A DNA stretch of 64,000 nucleotides, taken from positions 186,001-250,000 of the forward strand of contig JAFKGK010000004.1 in NCBI GenBank assembly GCA_017307165.1, written 5' to 3'. The stretch is from Candidatus Melainabacteria bacterium (GTDB lineage: Bacteria > Cyanobacteriota > Vampirovibrionia > Obscuribacterales > Obscuribacteraceae). The notes under the pieces are model-generated. The model saw nothing but the letters and a program-made list of their open reading frames with translations. It made no database searches and had not been told where the DNA came from. The translations under genes were made by a program, and so were the position numbers. This document shows, piece by piece, positions 34,126-42,392 of the stretch. Every line of letters starts with the position of its first letter. Position 1 is the stretch's first letter.

Positions 34126-34836
34126 ATGAGCCAGACAGCCAAACCACTACAGATCGCCATTGATGGCCCGGCAGGCGCCGGCAAGTCCACGGTGGCACGT
34201 AGACTGGCCGACAGGCTCGATTTTTTGTACATCGACACAGGAGCAATGTATCGAGCTTCGACCTGGTTGGCATTGCAAAAAGGCATTTCGCTCGAGGATG
34301 GTCCTGGGATTGCCAGACTTGCCAGCAGTGCGGACATCGTCCTCAAGCCGGCCGATGAGACCTCTGAGGGAAAGATCAGGGTCTTTGCAGATGGTCAGGA
34401 GATCACTCGCGCTATCAGGACTAATAAAATGTCCGATCAGGTGGCTTTGGTCGCTGCCTTAAAAGAAGTAAGAGAGATCCTGGTAGAAAGGCAAAGAGAA
34501 CTAGCAGGACGAGAGTCCAGCGTCATCGATGGTCGAGACATAGGCACTGTCGTCATGCCGCAAGCCGGCCTCAAGATCTTTTTGACCGCTAGCCCTGAGG
34601 AAAGAGCTCACAGGCGGCTCAAGGAGCTCGAAGCACAAGGGGAGAGGCCCGACTTTAAAGACCTCCTTGCTGCTATTAAAAAACGCGATCATCTCGATTC
34701 GACCAGGGCAGTCTCGCCCTTAGCTAAGGCCTTTGACGCAGTCGAGATCAATACCGATCAGATGAGCATCGACCAGGTCGTCGACACACTCGAAAAATTG
34801 GCTCGGCAAGCCATGTCTGACAAATGTCTGACTTAG
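34126..34836 (+). CDS. cmk: Cytidylate kinase
   Basis: Cmk phosphorylates CMP and dCMP, an essential step of pyrimidine nucleotide metabolism. The P-loop GPAGAGKST occupies residues 14-22, followed by LDFLYIDTGAMYRAST, the DGRDIGTVVMPQAGLKIFLTAS core and the LID motif KKRDHLDSTRAVSPLAKAFDA. The length of 236 is normal for the long bacterial form. It overlaps the next gene by 13 bp and follows the Rdx gene closely, so these three probably share a transcript. Confidence 0.95.
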   Translation: MSQTAKPLQIAIDGPAGAGKSTVARRLADRLDFLYIDTGAMYRASTWLALQKGISLEDGPGIARLASSADIVLKPADETSEGKIRVFADGQEITRAIRTNKMSDQVALVAALKEVREILVERQRELAGRESSVIDGRDIGTVVMPQAGLKIFLTASPEERAHRRLKELEAQGERPDFKDLLAAIKKRDHLDSTRAVSPLAKAFDAVEINTDQMSIDQVVDTLEKLARQAMSDKCLT

Positions 34837-35702
34837 ACAAAAGCTCAAAGACAAAAGACATCATTGGCAGAGCGATGATGCAAGAGGACGAGTCGATCGT
34901 GCTCGATCTCGAAGCGCACGACAAAAGGACCGACATACAAGGCAAGGGCCAGCTGATCTACAAACCTGGCGATGCCAATTATCGCGAGATACTCCGTCAT
35001 CTCAAAAATATCAAACCCGGCAATTGGCAAATGGTGCAGTCTTTTGATATGGACGGCAGTCCTCAATCAGACAAAACAGAAGACAATCAAAAAGACGCAA
35101 AACCTGATGAATCTGACAAGATAGCCGATGCAATCGTGCCGGCTAGTCAGGATTTTCAGGACAAGGTGCAGCAGACTTATCGCACCATGTCTCCAGAGGT
35201 CCAGAAGATAATCGATGGCCATTCAAAGATCGAGCCCGTGAACAAGGTCACCGATGCCTTACCGGAGCTCAAAAATCAAAAACCGAGGGGATGGCCGCCG
35301 GGTTCGACATGGGATTCGGTCGATGGAGCATACAGCCCCAGTCGAAAAGCCATAGTTGTTGCCGAAGAAGTAAAAGATACCAATCAAAATTGGGTCAAGA
35401 GCCGGCGCATGGAGCCGGTTTTGAGACACGAGGTCGGTCATGCCGTGGATGATGCACTGGGTGGATTTTCTAAATCTCAAACATTTAAAGACGCATACGA
35501 TGCTGACGTGCCCGGGATCAGCAAGGCAGATCAGATAAGTCTCGAGTATTTTCTCCAGCCAGGAGACGCTGGTCGTTCAGAGGCTTTTGCCGAATCTGTT
35601 GCCAATAAAAATGGTGGTGCCACAGGCGGCACCACATTCGAAAAATCATTTGCTAAAACGATCGACTCGGCTGACCAAGCTATCAAGAGCTATAAGCCCT
35701 GA
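34824..35702 (+). CDS. Anthrax-lethal-factor-like (M34/ATLF) zinc metallopeptidase
   Basis: The zinc motif HEVGHAVDD (H202, E203, H206) is nearly identical to HEFGHAVDD of anthrax lethal factor. The downstream SEAFAES places E253 as the third ligand, 47 residues after H206, versus 45 in lethal factor (EFFAE, E735). A preceding tyrosine/proline-rich region and the charged N-terminus (~1-120) have no recognised fold. No signal peptide or membrane segment is visible. The gene starts inside the end of cmk (13-bp overlap). A secreted effector, a toxin or an intracellular protease are all possible; family placement rests on the zinc-site pattern. Confidence 0.7.
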   Translation: MSDLDKSSKTKDIIGRAMMQEDESIVLDLEAHDKRTDIQGKGQLIYKPGDANYREILRHLKNIKPGNWQMVQSFDMDGSPQSDKTEDNQKDAKPDESDKIADAIVPASQDFQDKVQQTYRTMSPEVQKIIDGHSKIEPVNKVTDALPELKNQKPRGWPPGSTWDSVDGAYSPSRKAIVVAEEVKDTNQNWVKSRRMEPVLRHEVGHAVDDALGGFSKSQTFKDAYDADVPGISKADQISLEYFLQPGDAGRSEAFAESVANKNGGATGGTTFEKSFAKTIDSADQAIKSYKP

Positions 35703-35837
35703 TTAAATATAGCGATCGAGTATAGATTTAATTGCCTTAGCTATCGACAAGAAATATGAAGGTCCGATAAGATTAACTTCCTGTTAAGAAGGGTAAATGA
35801 CCTTTAGCTCATTCTCCACGCAAGGCGGATCTTATCT

Positions 35838-36572
35838 ATGGCAACCAAAGCTAGCAAGGACATCAGCAAGACTCAGAGTGCCAGCAAAAAGTCTGTTACA
35901 GGATCCGTGGCTGAGGTTTCGGCCAGAGAGCTGCAAGCTACCTTTTCCAAAGTGCAGGGAGGTCTTTCTGCCTCTGGCAGACCAGAGACCTTGCTTTTGG
36001 ACAATGGCATGACCTTGCAGATAGAGCTAGCCAAAGGCGGCACATCCGACTATATACACCGACTCACTTTTTCCGACGGTCGCACGATCAGCACCGCAGA
36101 CGGTGGCAAGACCTATAGAGACTCCAACCTCGACGGTATCGACGTGCTCGCACTCGAGTTAGATCGCTCCTCTGGCTCGATCAGCTATAGACTTGCCTGC
36201 CAGGAGCGAGCAGGTCGCGTGATCGAGACCGGCTCCGGCGAAAAGCAATTTTACTACCAGCTCGATGGCCAAGAGAGACAACTGCGCTACTATCCTGATG
36301 GTCGCCGTGAGAGTTATGGCCCCGAGGGTCGGCTCTCTTTTTCCAGCGATGCCGGCCATGTCACGATCAATACCGCCGATGGTGGCAGCGTAGAGATCGA
36401 CCGCTTGCACTCGCTCATGACAGTGACCTATCCCGACGGTCACACCGAGCAGTATGCACCCTCGCCTTATGATCTGCGCACACTCGATGACGCGCCTGTA
36501 GGCTTTTACTTCAATTGGTTGTCGCAAGAGCCACAGGCATATGCCTTCGAGTGGGGCACCATCAATTTTTGA
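35838..36572 (+). CDS. DG-repeat protein of unknown function
   Basis: A 35-residue Ser/Lys-rich tail leads into beta-rich repeats with turns such as DNG, SDGRTISTADGGKTY, PDGRRESYGPEGR, TADGGSVEID and YPDGHTEQY, spaced 15-25 residues. These resemble the repeats of the large protein at 21268-23289. No signal peptide. The C-terminus (FNWLSQEPQAYAFEWGTINF) is aromatic. GGCGGA lies about 8 nt before the ATG. It lies just downstream of the M34-like peptidase on the same strand but with a 135-bp gap. Function unknown. Confidence 0.6.
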   Translation: MATKASKDISKTQSASKKSVTGSVAEVSARELQATFSKVQGGLSASGRPETLLLDNGMTLQIELAKGGTSDYIHRLTFSDGRTISTADGGKTYRDSNLDGIDVLALELDRSSGSISYRLACQERAGRVIETGSGEKQFYYQLDGQERQLRYYPDGRRESYGPEGRLSFSSDAGHVTINTADGGSVEIDRLHSLMTVTYPDGHTEQYAPSPYDLRTLDDAPVGFYFNWLSQEPQAYAFEWGTINF

Positions 36573-36581
36573 GCCTATACT

Positions 36582-38930
36582 CTAAAAGTCTTCGCGGACT
36601 TCGTCGCGGTTGATGAGGATCTCGACCCGCGAGCACAGCTCCACGACTTTTTCGGGCATATTGCTAGCTCGAATATATTGCCGGCACAGATCAAGCGCCC
36701 GCCTGATCGAGCGGACCACATCACCCTCGTCATAACGAGTAGCCATGCGCATAGCATCCCAACTCGCTCCCTGGGCCCACATCTGCATCAAGCCGCATTT
36801 TTGTACACCGATCTCAATCGGCATGTCCACATCAAAATCCCTCTGCAATCGCGTGAGTTTTTTAGCGATTTTGCGCAATTCGTCTATAGCCATATCAGCT
36901 TGTGGACTGACTCTTGCCTTGATTTCTCCAGCACCACGATGATCTTCTCCAATCAAGGCAGCCAGGACTGCAGCGATCTCGGTAGGCTCCAGAGTCTCGA
37001 TGAGGCCGCTCAAGGCAACCTCAGACAAAAAGAGCTCGTTTTGACCGCGGATGGAGGCTGCCATCTGACCAAGCTTAGTAGGCTTATTGCCATCCAGATA
37101 GCCTTCAGTCCTGAGTATATTGGCGAGAGCCTCAAAAGTAGTCCAATACTTGTTGGTTTCTCTAGCAATACGACGATCAAAATCTTTGATACGCTTTTCG
37201 AGCATAGCGATACGATCAGCCTGATTGCTGCACGGTCTCTGCACCGGACAGCCATGACAGGCCATCGCGTAAGCCTCGTCCAGGAGCACCTGTATCTCCT
37301 GCCGCATGTCATTTAGAACGGCCTGACCAGCTGGTGGTACATGGCCTCCAGCAGAGCCTTTGACCTGGGGTTTTAGACCACGCTCGGTATGCTTGAGCGC
37401 CTTATGCTTGGACCTGATCGCTTCGAGACGCTTGGCATAGAGCGGCAAGTCACCTGGTCTATCGGGACAGAGCGGAGAGCGCAATTTTTCGAGTTCGGCT
37501 TCCCATTGCATTTTTTGAGCAAATGCAGGTTCGAGCTGACGATTGACGAGAAACTGACCAAAACTATGCTCGATCAAATCACGTGCATCATCGATAGAAT
37601 GTCGCTCGAGCAGATTGAGTACCATGCCATAGCTGGGAGTAAAACGGCTCGATAAGGGATCGGGTGGACTCGTTGCAAGTTTGGCCGCCTCATCCACGGT
37701 CTCAAAAGGATTGTGCAGGACCACTACATGCCCGACATCGTCCATGCCACGGCGACCGGCACGTCCGGACATCTGCAAAAACTCAGATGCCGTCAATTGC
37801 CTGTGCCCCTCATCCGATCTCTTGTTGATCGAGCTGATCACAGTGGAACGAGCCGGCATATTGATACCAGCAGCAAGTGTCTCCGTTGCAAAGACAACCT
37901 TGAGCAAGCCTTTCTGAAAGAGCTTTTCGACCATGCCTTTCCAACTGGGCAGCATACCGGCATGATGCACGGACATGCCTTCGGCAAGATATGGCAGGTG
38001 AGGATGGTTGGCTAGATTGGGATTAGCTCGGGTAAATTCTTCGACCTGCCTACGTAGTTCTTTTTGTTCTTCGGGTTGCAGCAAGGGTATGCCCCGAGCC
38101 ATCTTCATAGCTTCTTCGCAGCCACGGCGACTAAAGAGAAAATAAATCGCAGGGAGCATATTGCGAGCAGACAGATTGGCAAGCACATCTGCTGGATGAG
38201 TATAAAGACCGCCCATGGGCTTGCGGCGCTTGTCGTCGGAGCGCTGCGGGCGCTTGCGTCCAAAGCGCGATTTGAGAAATCCATTTACGGCTCCACCCGG
38301 ATTGAGCAGAGGATAGATGCGGCGCTCACCGATATAGTGAAACCTGAGGGGCACTGGTCTGTATTCGGACACGACGAGCTCGGTCGGACCGTGAGTCTCG
38401 TCGATCCATGTCGTCAACTCGCCTGCATTGGCGACTGTCGCAGAGAGGCCCACGAGCTGGATATCCTTGGGAGCGTATATGATCGCTTCTTCCCAGACGG
38501 TACCACGCTCGGTATCGTTCATATAATGGCACTCATCAAGCACGACTGAGGCTACGTCCTTGAGATTGCGGCTCACATCACCAAGGATGGTGCCATAGAG
38601 CATGTTACGAAAGACCTCGGTGGTCATGACCACAATCGAGGCATCACGATTGATCGAGAGATCACCGGTCAATAGACCGACACGGTCTTCTCCATATTTT
38701 TTGCGCAGATCGTAGAGTTTTTGGTTGGACAGAGCCTTAAGCGGAGTCGTATAAAAACAGCGCTTATTGCTCATGAGCGCCAACTCCACGGCAAACTCGG
38801 CCACGACGGTCTTGCCTGCACCAGTCGGGGCACAAACTACGACGCTCTTTCCAGCTTCGAGATGGCGCATGGCCTCGAGCTGAAAATCATCGAGAGGAAA
38901 GTCAAAAAGGCTCTGGGGATCTATCTGCAC
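36582..38930 (-). CDS. Ski2/Mtr4-like DExH RNA helicase
   Basis: The N-terminus FPLDDFQLEAM is the helicase entry motif, followed by CAPTGAGKTV (motif I), TTPLKALSNQK (Ia), DECH at 132-135 (motif II), GLSATVAN (III), the QMSGRAGRRGMDDVG motif (VI) and a C-terminal DSHCT-type domain (residues ~600-780) found in Ski2 and Mtr4. Such helicases occur in cyanobacteria and actinobacteria (HelY) and act on structured RNA with exonucleases. A cysteine group CHGCPVQRPC is inserted before the DSHCT domain. The start is the GTG at 38930; an in-frame stop lies just upstream, and no clear ribosome binding site precedes it. Confidence 0.92.
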   Translation of the reverse strand: MQIDPQSLFDFPLDDFQLEAMRHLEAGKSVVVCAPTGAGKTVVAEFAVELALMSNKRCFYTTPLKALSNQKLYDLRKKYGEDRVGLLTGDLSINRDASIVVMTTEVFRNMLYGTILGDVSRNLKDVASVVLDECHYMNDTERGTVWEEAIIYAPKDIQLVGLSATVANAGELTTWIDETHGPTELVVSEYRPVPLRFHYIGERRIYPLLNPGGAVNGFLKSRFGRKRPQRSDDKRRKPMGGLYTHPADVLANLSARNMLPAIYFLFSRRGCEEAMKMARGIPLLQPEEQKELRRQVEEFTRANPNLANHPHLPYLAEGMSVHHAGMLPSWKGMVEKLFQKGLLKVVFATETLAAGINMPARSTVISSINKRSDEGHRQLTASEFLQMSGRAGRRGMDDVGHVVVLHNPFETVDEAAKLATSPPDPLSSRFTPSYGMVLNLLERHSIDDARDLIEHSFGQFLVNRQLEPAFAQKMQWEAELEKLRSPLCPDRPGDLPLYAKRLEAIRSKHKALKHTERGLKPQVKGSAGGHVPPAGQAVLNDMRQEIQVLLDEAYAMACHGCPVQRPCSNQADRIAMLEKRIKDFDRRIARETNKYWTTFEALANILRTEGYLDGNKPTKLGQMAASIRGQNELFLSEVALSGLIETLEPTEIAAVLAALIGEDHRGAGEIKARVSPQADMAIDELRKIAKKLTRLQRDFDVDMPIEIGVQKCGLMQMWAQGASWDAMRMATRYDEGDVVRSIRRALDLCRQYIRASNMPEKVVELCSRVEILINRDEVREDF

Positions 38931-38985
38931 AGCTTAGATAATAGCAGGGTTCTATAAAGAAAAACTACATAAGAGCCCCACAGGG

Positions 38986-39012
38986 TTGCAGGCAGACACA
39001 CGGTGCTATAAT
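38986..39012 (+). promoter_or_regulatory. Promoter of tRNA-Pro
   Basis: An extended -10 element TGCTATAAT (39004-39012) lies 17 bp before the tRNA, with TTGCAG (38986-38991) as a -35 at a short 15-bp spacing. The extended -10 may compensate for the spacing. Confidence 0.65.
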
Positions 39013-39029
39013 CTGATCCTTGACCTTGC

Positions 39030-39101
39030 CGGGACGTGGCGCAGGGGTAGCGCGCACCTTTGGGGTGGGTGAGGCCGGAGGTTCAATTCCTCTCGTCCCG
39101 A
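39030..39101 (+). tRNA. trnP: tRNA-Pro (anticodon GGG)
   Basis: The cloverleaf folds fully: acceptor CGGGACG/CGTCCCG, D-stem GCGC/GCGC with loop AGGGGTA, anticodon stem CACCT/GGGTG with loop TTGGGGT (anticodon GGG), 5-nt variable region, T-stem GGAGG/CCTCT with TTCAATT loop, and discriminator A. No CCA is encoded. It decodes CCC and CCU. Confidence 0.95.
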
Positions 39102-39110
39102 TATCTTAAG

Positions 39111-39143
39111 AGACCAGACGGCCCATGCCTTCTGGTCTTTTTA
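39111..39143 (+). terminator. Terminator of tRNA-Pro
   Basis: AGACCAGACGG pairs with CCTTCTGGTCT (one mismatch) across CCCATG and is followed by TTTTTATTT, 10 bp after the tRNA. Confidence 0.85.
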
Positions 39144-39225
39144 TTTGCCTGAGAGCGTCTACAGGCTTGACATTGGACCTCTTGGCAAGTACTTTATATA
39201 TCTACAGTCCTAGAGCTCGGGCAGC

Positions 39226-41043
39226 ATGTCGACCACACAAAAAGAACTCACCAATAACAACGACAAGGTCGAAAGTCCCAGGGACGGCGGCGAACGCGCT
39301 GGCGTCAAGGCCCGCATCGAGGCAGCCAACGAATTTCAACCTGCCGACCGTTCCATCTCGGCAAACGCCAGCCCTGTTAGCAAGGGCGCCTTTGACATGA
39401 GTCCTAGTGACTCCACTACAGCCAAGTATTTTGGCGTACAGGACAAGGCCGGTGAGCAAAGCGCCAACCCAGGCTCTGATAAAAGCTCTGACAACAAGCA
39501 GGACGCAGGCGACAAAGGCCTGGACAAGCCTGGCGACAAGACTCTGGACAAGGCCGCAGACAACTATCGCGAGACCCTCATCAAAAGCGGCTTGAGCCCC
39601 GAGCTTGCTAAAGAGTTTACCGACAAAAAGATCGAGAGCCTCAACAAAAAGGCCGCCGACGGCAAGCTCGATGGTACGCCAGCCGAGCAACTGGCGCGCT
39701 CTACCGAATCTTTTGAAAAGATCCTGGCCGGTCCAGGCAGCGAACGCCTCGAAAACGGCCAGCACGACAATCTCACCAAGGCCGATCGCCAAAATATAGT
39801 CAAAGATCTCGCCGCACGCGAAGCCGACCCCGACAAATACGTCAATCAAGGTCAGCACATGACCTGCGTCCTCGAATCAGGGCAAAAACAAAAACTCGAG
39901 GGCAGCGATCCTGCCAAGGTCTCCGAGCAAATCGCTTCCGTCGTCAACAAAGGCTATGCCGAAGTACAAGAAAAAGACGGATCGACCCGCCGGGTCAACG
40001 TCGACTCACGTAGCTTTGCTCCCGACAGCGAATCACGCGTACCCTTTGATACCTCATATCATGGTGATGCCGGCAAACGCGGCATGGCTGGGCAAGTGTA
40101 CGACGCTCTATCAGGTCAGCTGGCAGCCGACCTTAAATCTGAGCGCGAAGGCAAGCCGAGCTCGGCTCAAGGCATAGACAAGGCCGCCAACGTCTATATG
40201 GCTGCTCACGCAGATACTATGGGCGCTCTACCGGGACAGACCAAGACCGGCGAAGGTCTCTTTGAGCGTCAGCCTAACGGCAACATGCAATTTAAGGCAG
40301 ACAACCCAATGCTCGATGTCTGGGGGATGGCTCACCTCAACAAAGCCATGGGCGGCGAACCTGGAGCAGTCTTTGCGCATCGCGACATGCTCAAGGACGG
40401 CCATCCTCCGCAGGGTTATCCACAGGACCTCAAGATAACTACTTTTGGCTCGGCACAAGAACTAGGCCAGTCACTCGCATCCTTTGAAGCCAAAACCGGA
40501 CAACCTGCTCAGATCCTCGTCAATGCACCATTCTTACCTGGTGGCGGCGAAAATGGCCACGGTCTGCATGCAATGAATGCCCGCATCGACGGCTCGGGCA
40601 ACATCAAATTTGACAATAACTGGGGCTCCAATTATGACAAGGGTGCTATGTCCATGGACCAGGTGGACAAGGCGACCAATCCTCAACGCTGGGAGCCCAA
40701 GGGCAGCCAGAGATCGGAGACTCATCCAGACAAGCCGGATCAGGCTCCCCAGCACAGAGGAGGCAATAGGGGCAGCGACAGCTTACCGGACGAGCACACA
40801 CTCATCAAGCCTGGCTCGGGTCGCAATCCCAACGAGACAGAGAGCGAGTATGCTCAGCGCCAGGCACTCGAAAAACAAGAGCTCGACAAGCAAAACAAAA
40901 ACAAACAAAGCAATAACGACAGTGGCGCCCAATTTCAACGCGCACTGGCCGAGTGGGAGATGCGTCGAGCCACAGCCGAGAGATCTGGACAGTCCTTTAA
41001 CGATCGCCGTCCTAGCGAAGCCGATTTCATCGTTCCTAATTGA
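39226..41043 (+). CDS. Papain-fold cysteine peptidase-like protein
   Basis: Residues ~1-120 are polar and low in complexity (repeated DKGLDKPGDK-type units); ~120-200 are helical. The motif NQGQHMTC gives Q208 and C214 with papain's Q-to-C spacing of 6 (Q19, C25). HGLHAMNA gives H448, and DNNWG gives N464, matching papain's HA and N-x-W-G, with the same 16-residue His-to-Asn spacing. The Cys-to-His distance of 234 is longer than papain's and implies a large insertion. The C-terminus is charged and disordered. No signal peptide or prodomain. A protein of unknown function starts 28 bp downstream. Substrate and secretion are unknown. Confidence 0.72.
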   Translation: MSTTQKELTNNNDKVESPRDGGERAGVKARIEAANEFQPADRSISANASPVSKGAFDMSPSDSTTAKYFGVQDKAGEQSANPGSDKSSDNKQDAGDKGLDKPGDKTLDKAADNYRETLIKSGLSPELAKEFTDKKIESLNKKAADGKLDGTPAEQLARSTESFEKILAGPGSERLENGQHDNLTKADRQNIVKDLAAREADPDKYVNQGQHMTCVLESGQKQKLEGSDPAKVSEQIASVVNKGYAEVQEKDGSTRRVNVDSRSFAPDSESRVPFDTSYHGDAGKRGMAGQVYDALSGQLAADLKSEREGKPSSAQGIDKAANVYMAAHADTMGALPGQTKTGEGLFERQPNGNMQFKADNPMLDVWGMAHLNKAMGGEPGAVFAHRDMLKDGHPPQGYPQDLKITTFGSAQELGQSLASFEAKTGQPAQILVNAPFLPGGGENGHGLHAMNARIDGSGNIKFDNNWGSNYDKGAMSMDQVDKATNPQRWEPKGSQRSETHPDKPDQAPQHRGGNRGSDSLPDEHTLIKPGSGRNPNETESEYAQRQALEKQELDKQNKNKQSNNDSGAQFQRALAEWEMRRATAERSGQSFNDRRPSEADFIVPN

Positions 41044-41071
41044 ACTCTAAAACACGAAAGCAGGCTCAAAG

Positions 41072-41698
41072 ATGCTACTCAAACAAGCAGGTGCAATCAA
41101 AGAAATGCTCCTGCCTCCTGATTTTGCAGAAGGCGAAAAACAATTTGGAGGCATGGGCCTCAACTGGAGCCTTACCTACCAGCCCAAACAGTTTTCGAGT
41201 GACACAAAATTTGCCCGCATTATCTCCTACTATCGCGGGCTTCCTGCGTCGCAACGAGAGACGACGGCTTTTCGCACCACTCTTTTGACCGCACCCAAGG
41301 TCATCTGGCAAGAGCCTTCAGATACAGGAGCGGTCCGAATGACTCTGCAGGAGCTTGGCGATGCACTAGGACCAGCAGCAGACAATCAGCTCACCAATAC
41401 TCTTGATGGATTGCAAGCTCCGAGATTTTTGATCCAGTCCATCGAAACCAAGCTCTTAGTGCGCAAACCAGTAATTGCGATAAAGGGGCTCTTTCATTTT
41501 CACGAGCTCAAAAAGCTGGACGAGATACTTGGACATCCGCAGACATCGCACTATTATGGCCTGCTCTACGACGCTACTCCAGATCAAGAGCAAGCACAAA
41601 TCCAAGAATTGATGCTATCGACTTCGACTAAGGACTTGTACGATCGATATTTTCCAGCCTTTGAGAGATCCTTGCTGACCATCAGGTGGCAGGCTTGA
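41072..41698 (+). CDS. Unknown protein directly downstream of the papain-like gene
   Basis: The 208-residue product has no signal peptide or membrane segment and appears as a mixed alpha/beta globular protein (LNWSLTYQPKQFSSDTKFARIISYYRGLP; KLLVRKPVIAIKGLFHFHELKKLDEIL). I do not recognise a family. The start lies 28 bp after the papain-like gene, so the two are likely cotranscribed; a chaperone, inhibitor or immunity role is possible but only inference from position. It ends convergent with the tetR gene, overlapping it by 17 bp. Confidence 0.65.
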   Translation: MLLKQAGAIKEMLLPPDFAEGEKQFGGMGLNWSLTYQPKQFSSDTKFARIISYYRGLPASQRETTAFRTTLLTAPKVIWQEPSDTGAVRMTLQELGDALGPAADNQLTNTLDGLQAPRFLIQSIETKLLVRKPVIAIKGLFHFHELKKLDEILGHPQTSHYYGLLYDATPDQEQAQIQELMLSTSTKDLYDRYFPAFERSLLTIRWQA

Positions 41699-42263
41699 TC
41701 TCTAATGCCAGGCGCAGCATGCTCGCCGCGGTGTCGCGGTAAACAGCTAGAGGACGATCATTAAAGACCACCGCTCCCATGACGATCGAGTGCAACATGC
41801 CAAACATCAGACTGGCCAGGATATTTTTATCGTAGCGTCTGATTTTGCCCTCTTCCATGAGTTTTTCAAGGGCGTTTGCGGCCACCTCATTGAGTTCAAA
41901 TCGTTTGCAGCGGCTAAACTCGTCTTCTGCACGGGACGGATCTGGCTTGATCTGCGCTAAGAGGTCCTTTTCTTTGTCGGCCAACAAGACCATGGCATCG
42001 ATATAGCGCTCCAGCCCATCCTCATCAGCTATCTGTGGCAATAGCCGGGTCATCAGCTCGATCGCACGCTCAAAAAACTCAGTCGCCAGGGCCTCGGCGA
42101 TTGCTTCTTTTGAGGAGAAATACAGATAGACGGTGCCAGAAGCTACGCCCGCGTCTTGAGCAATGACCGAAACCTTGGCGGCCTGAAAGCCATCGCGGAC
42201 GAAGATAGTCCTCGCTGATTGGAGGATTGCCTGTCGTTTTTCGGGATCTATTGGTCTGGCCAT
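41682..42263 (-). CDS. TetR/AcrR-family repressor
   Basis: The N-terminal helix-turn-helix is typical: KRQAILQSARTIFVRDGFQAAKVSVIAQDAGVASGTVYLYFSSKEAIAEAL (residues ~8-58). A helical ligand domain follows. The gene is divergent from an RND adaptor/pump pair with a 129-bp gap containing two ATGAAT-type palindromes, one filling the pump promoter spacer, so it very probably represses the efflux operon and itself. The inducer is unknown. It overlaps the convergent unknown gene by 17 bp. Confidence 0.93.
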   Translation of the reverse strand: MARPIDPEKRQAILQSARTIFVRDGFQAAKVSVIAQDAGVASGTVYLYFSSKEAIAEALATEFFERAIELMTRLLPQIADEDGLERYIDAMVLLADKEKDLLAQIKPDPSRAEDEFSRCKRFELNEVAANALEKLMEEGKIRRYDKNILASLMFGMLHSIVMGAVVFNDRPLAVYRDTAASMLRLALEIKPAT

Positions 42264-42291
42264 GAGCTTGATTATAGCGAAAGAAAAATAA

Positions 42292-42354
42292 ATGAATCAA
42301 TTCATTAAATATACGCAGAATGGATTGCGGATGAATGAATTCATTCATTATAAT
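42292..42354. promoter_or_regulatory. Efflux promoter with TetR-type operators
   Basis: TTGCGG (42325-42330) and a consensus TATAAT (42349-42354) form a + strand promoter whose 18-bp spacer is exactly the perfect palindrome ATGAATGAATTCATTCAT (42331-42348). A second site ATGAAT-CA-ATTCAT (42292-42305) lies 41 bp upstream, about four helical turns, close to the tetR start. Confidence 0.75.
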
Positions 42355-42392
42355 TCAAATATGTCCGCTATGCACTTGTACAGGTATAAACA

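Noticed and set aside
39030..39101. tRNA-Pro as an integration site with an attachment repeat
   Set aside because: No copy of the tRNA 3' end was noticed downstream and no integrase is present in the window.
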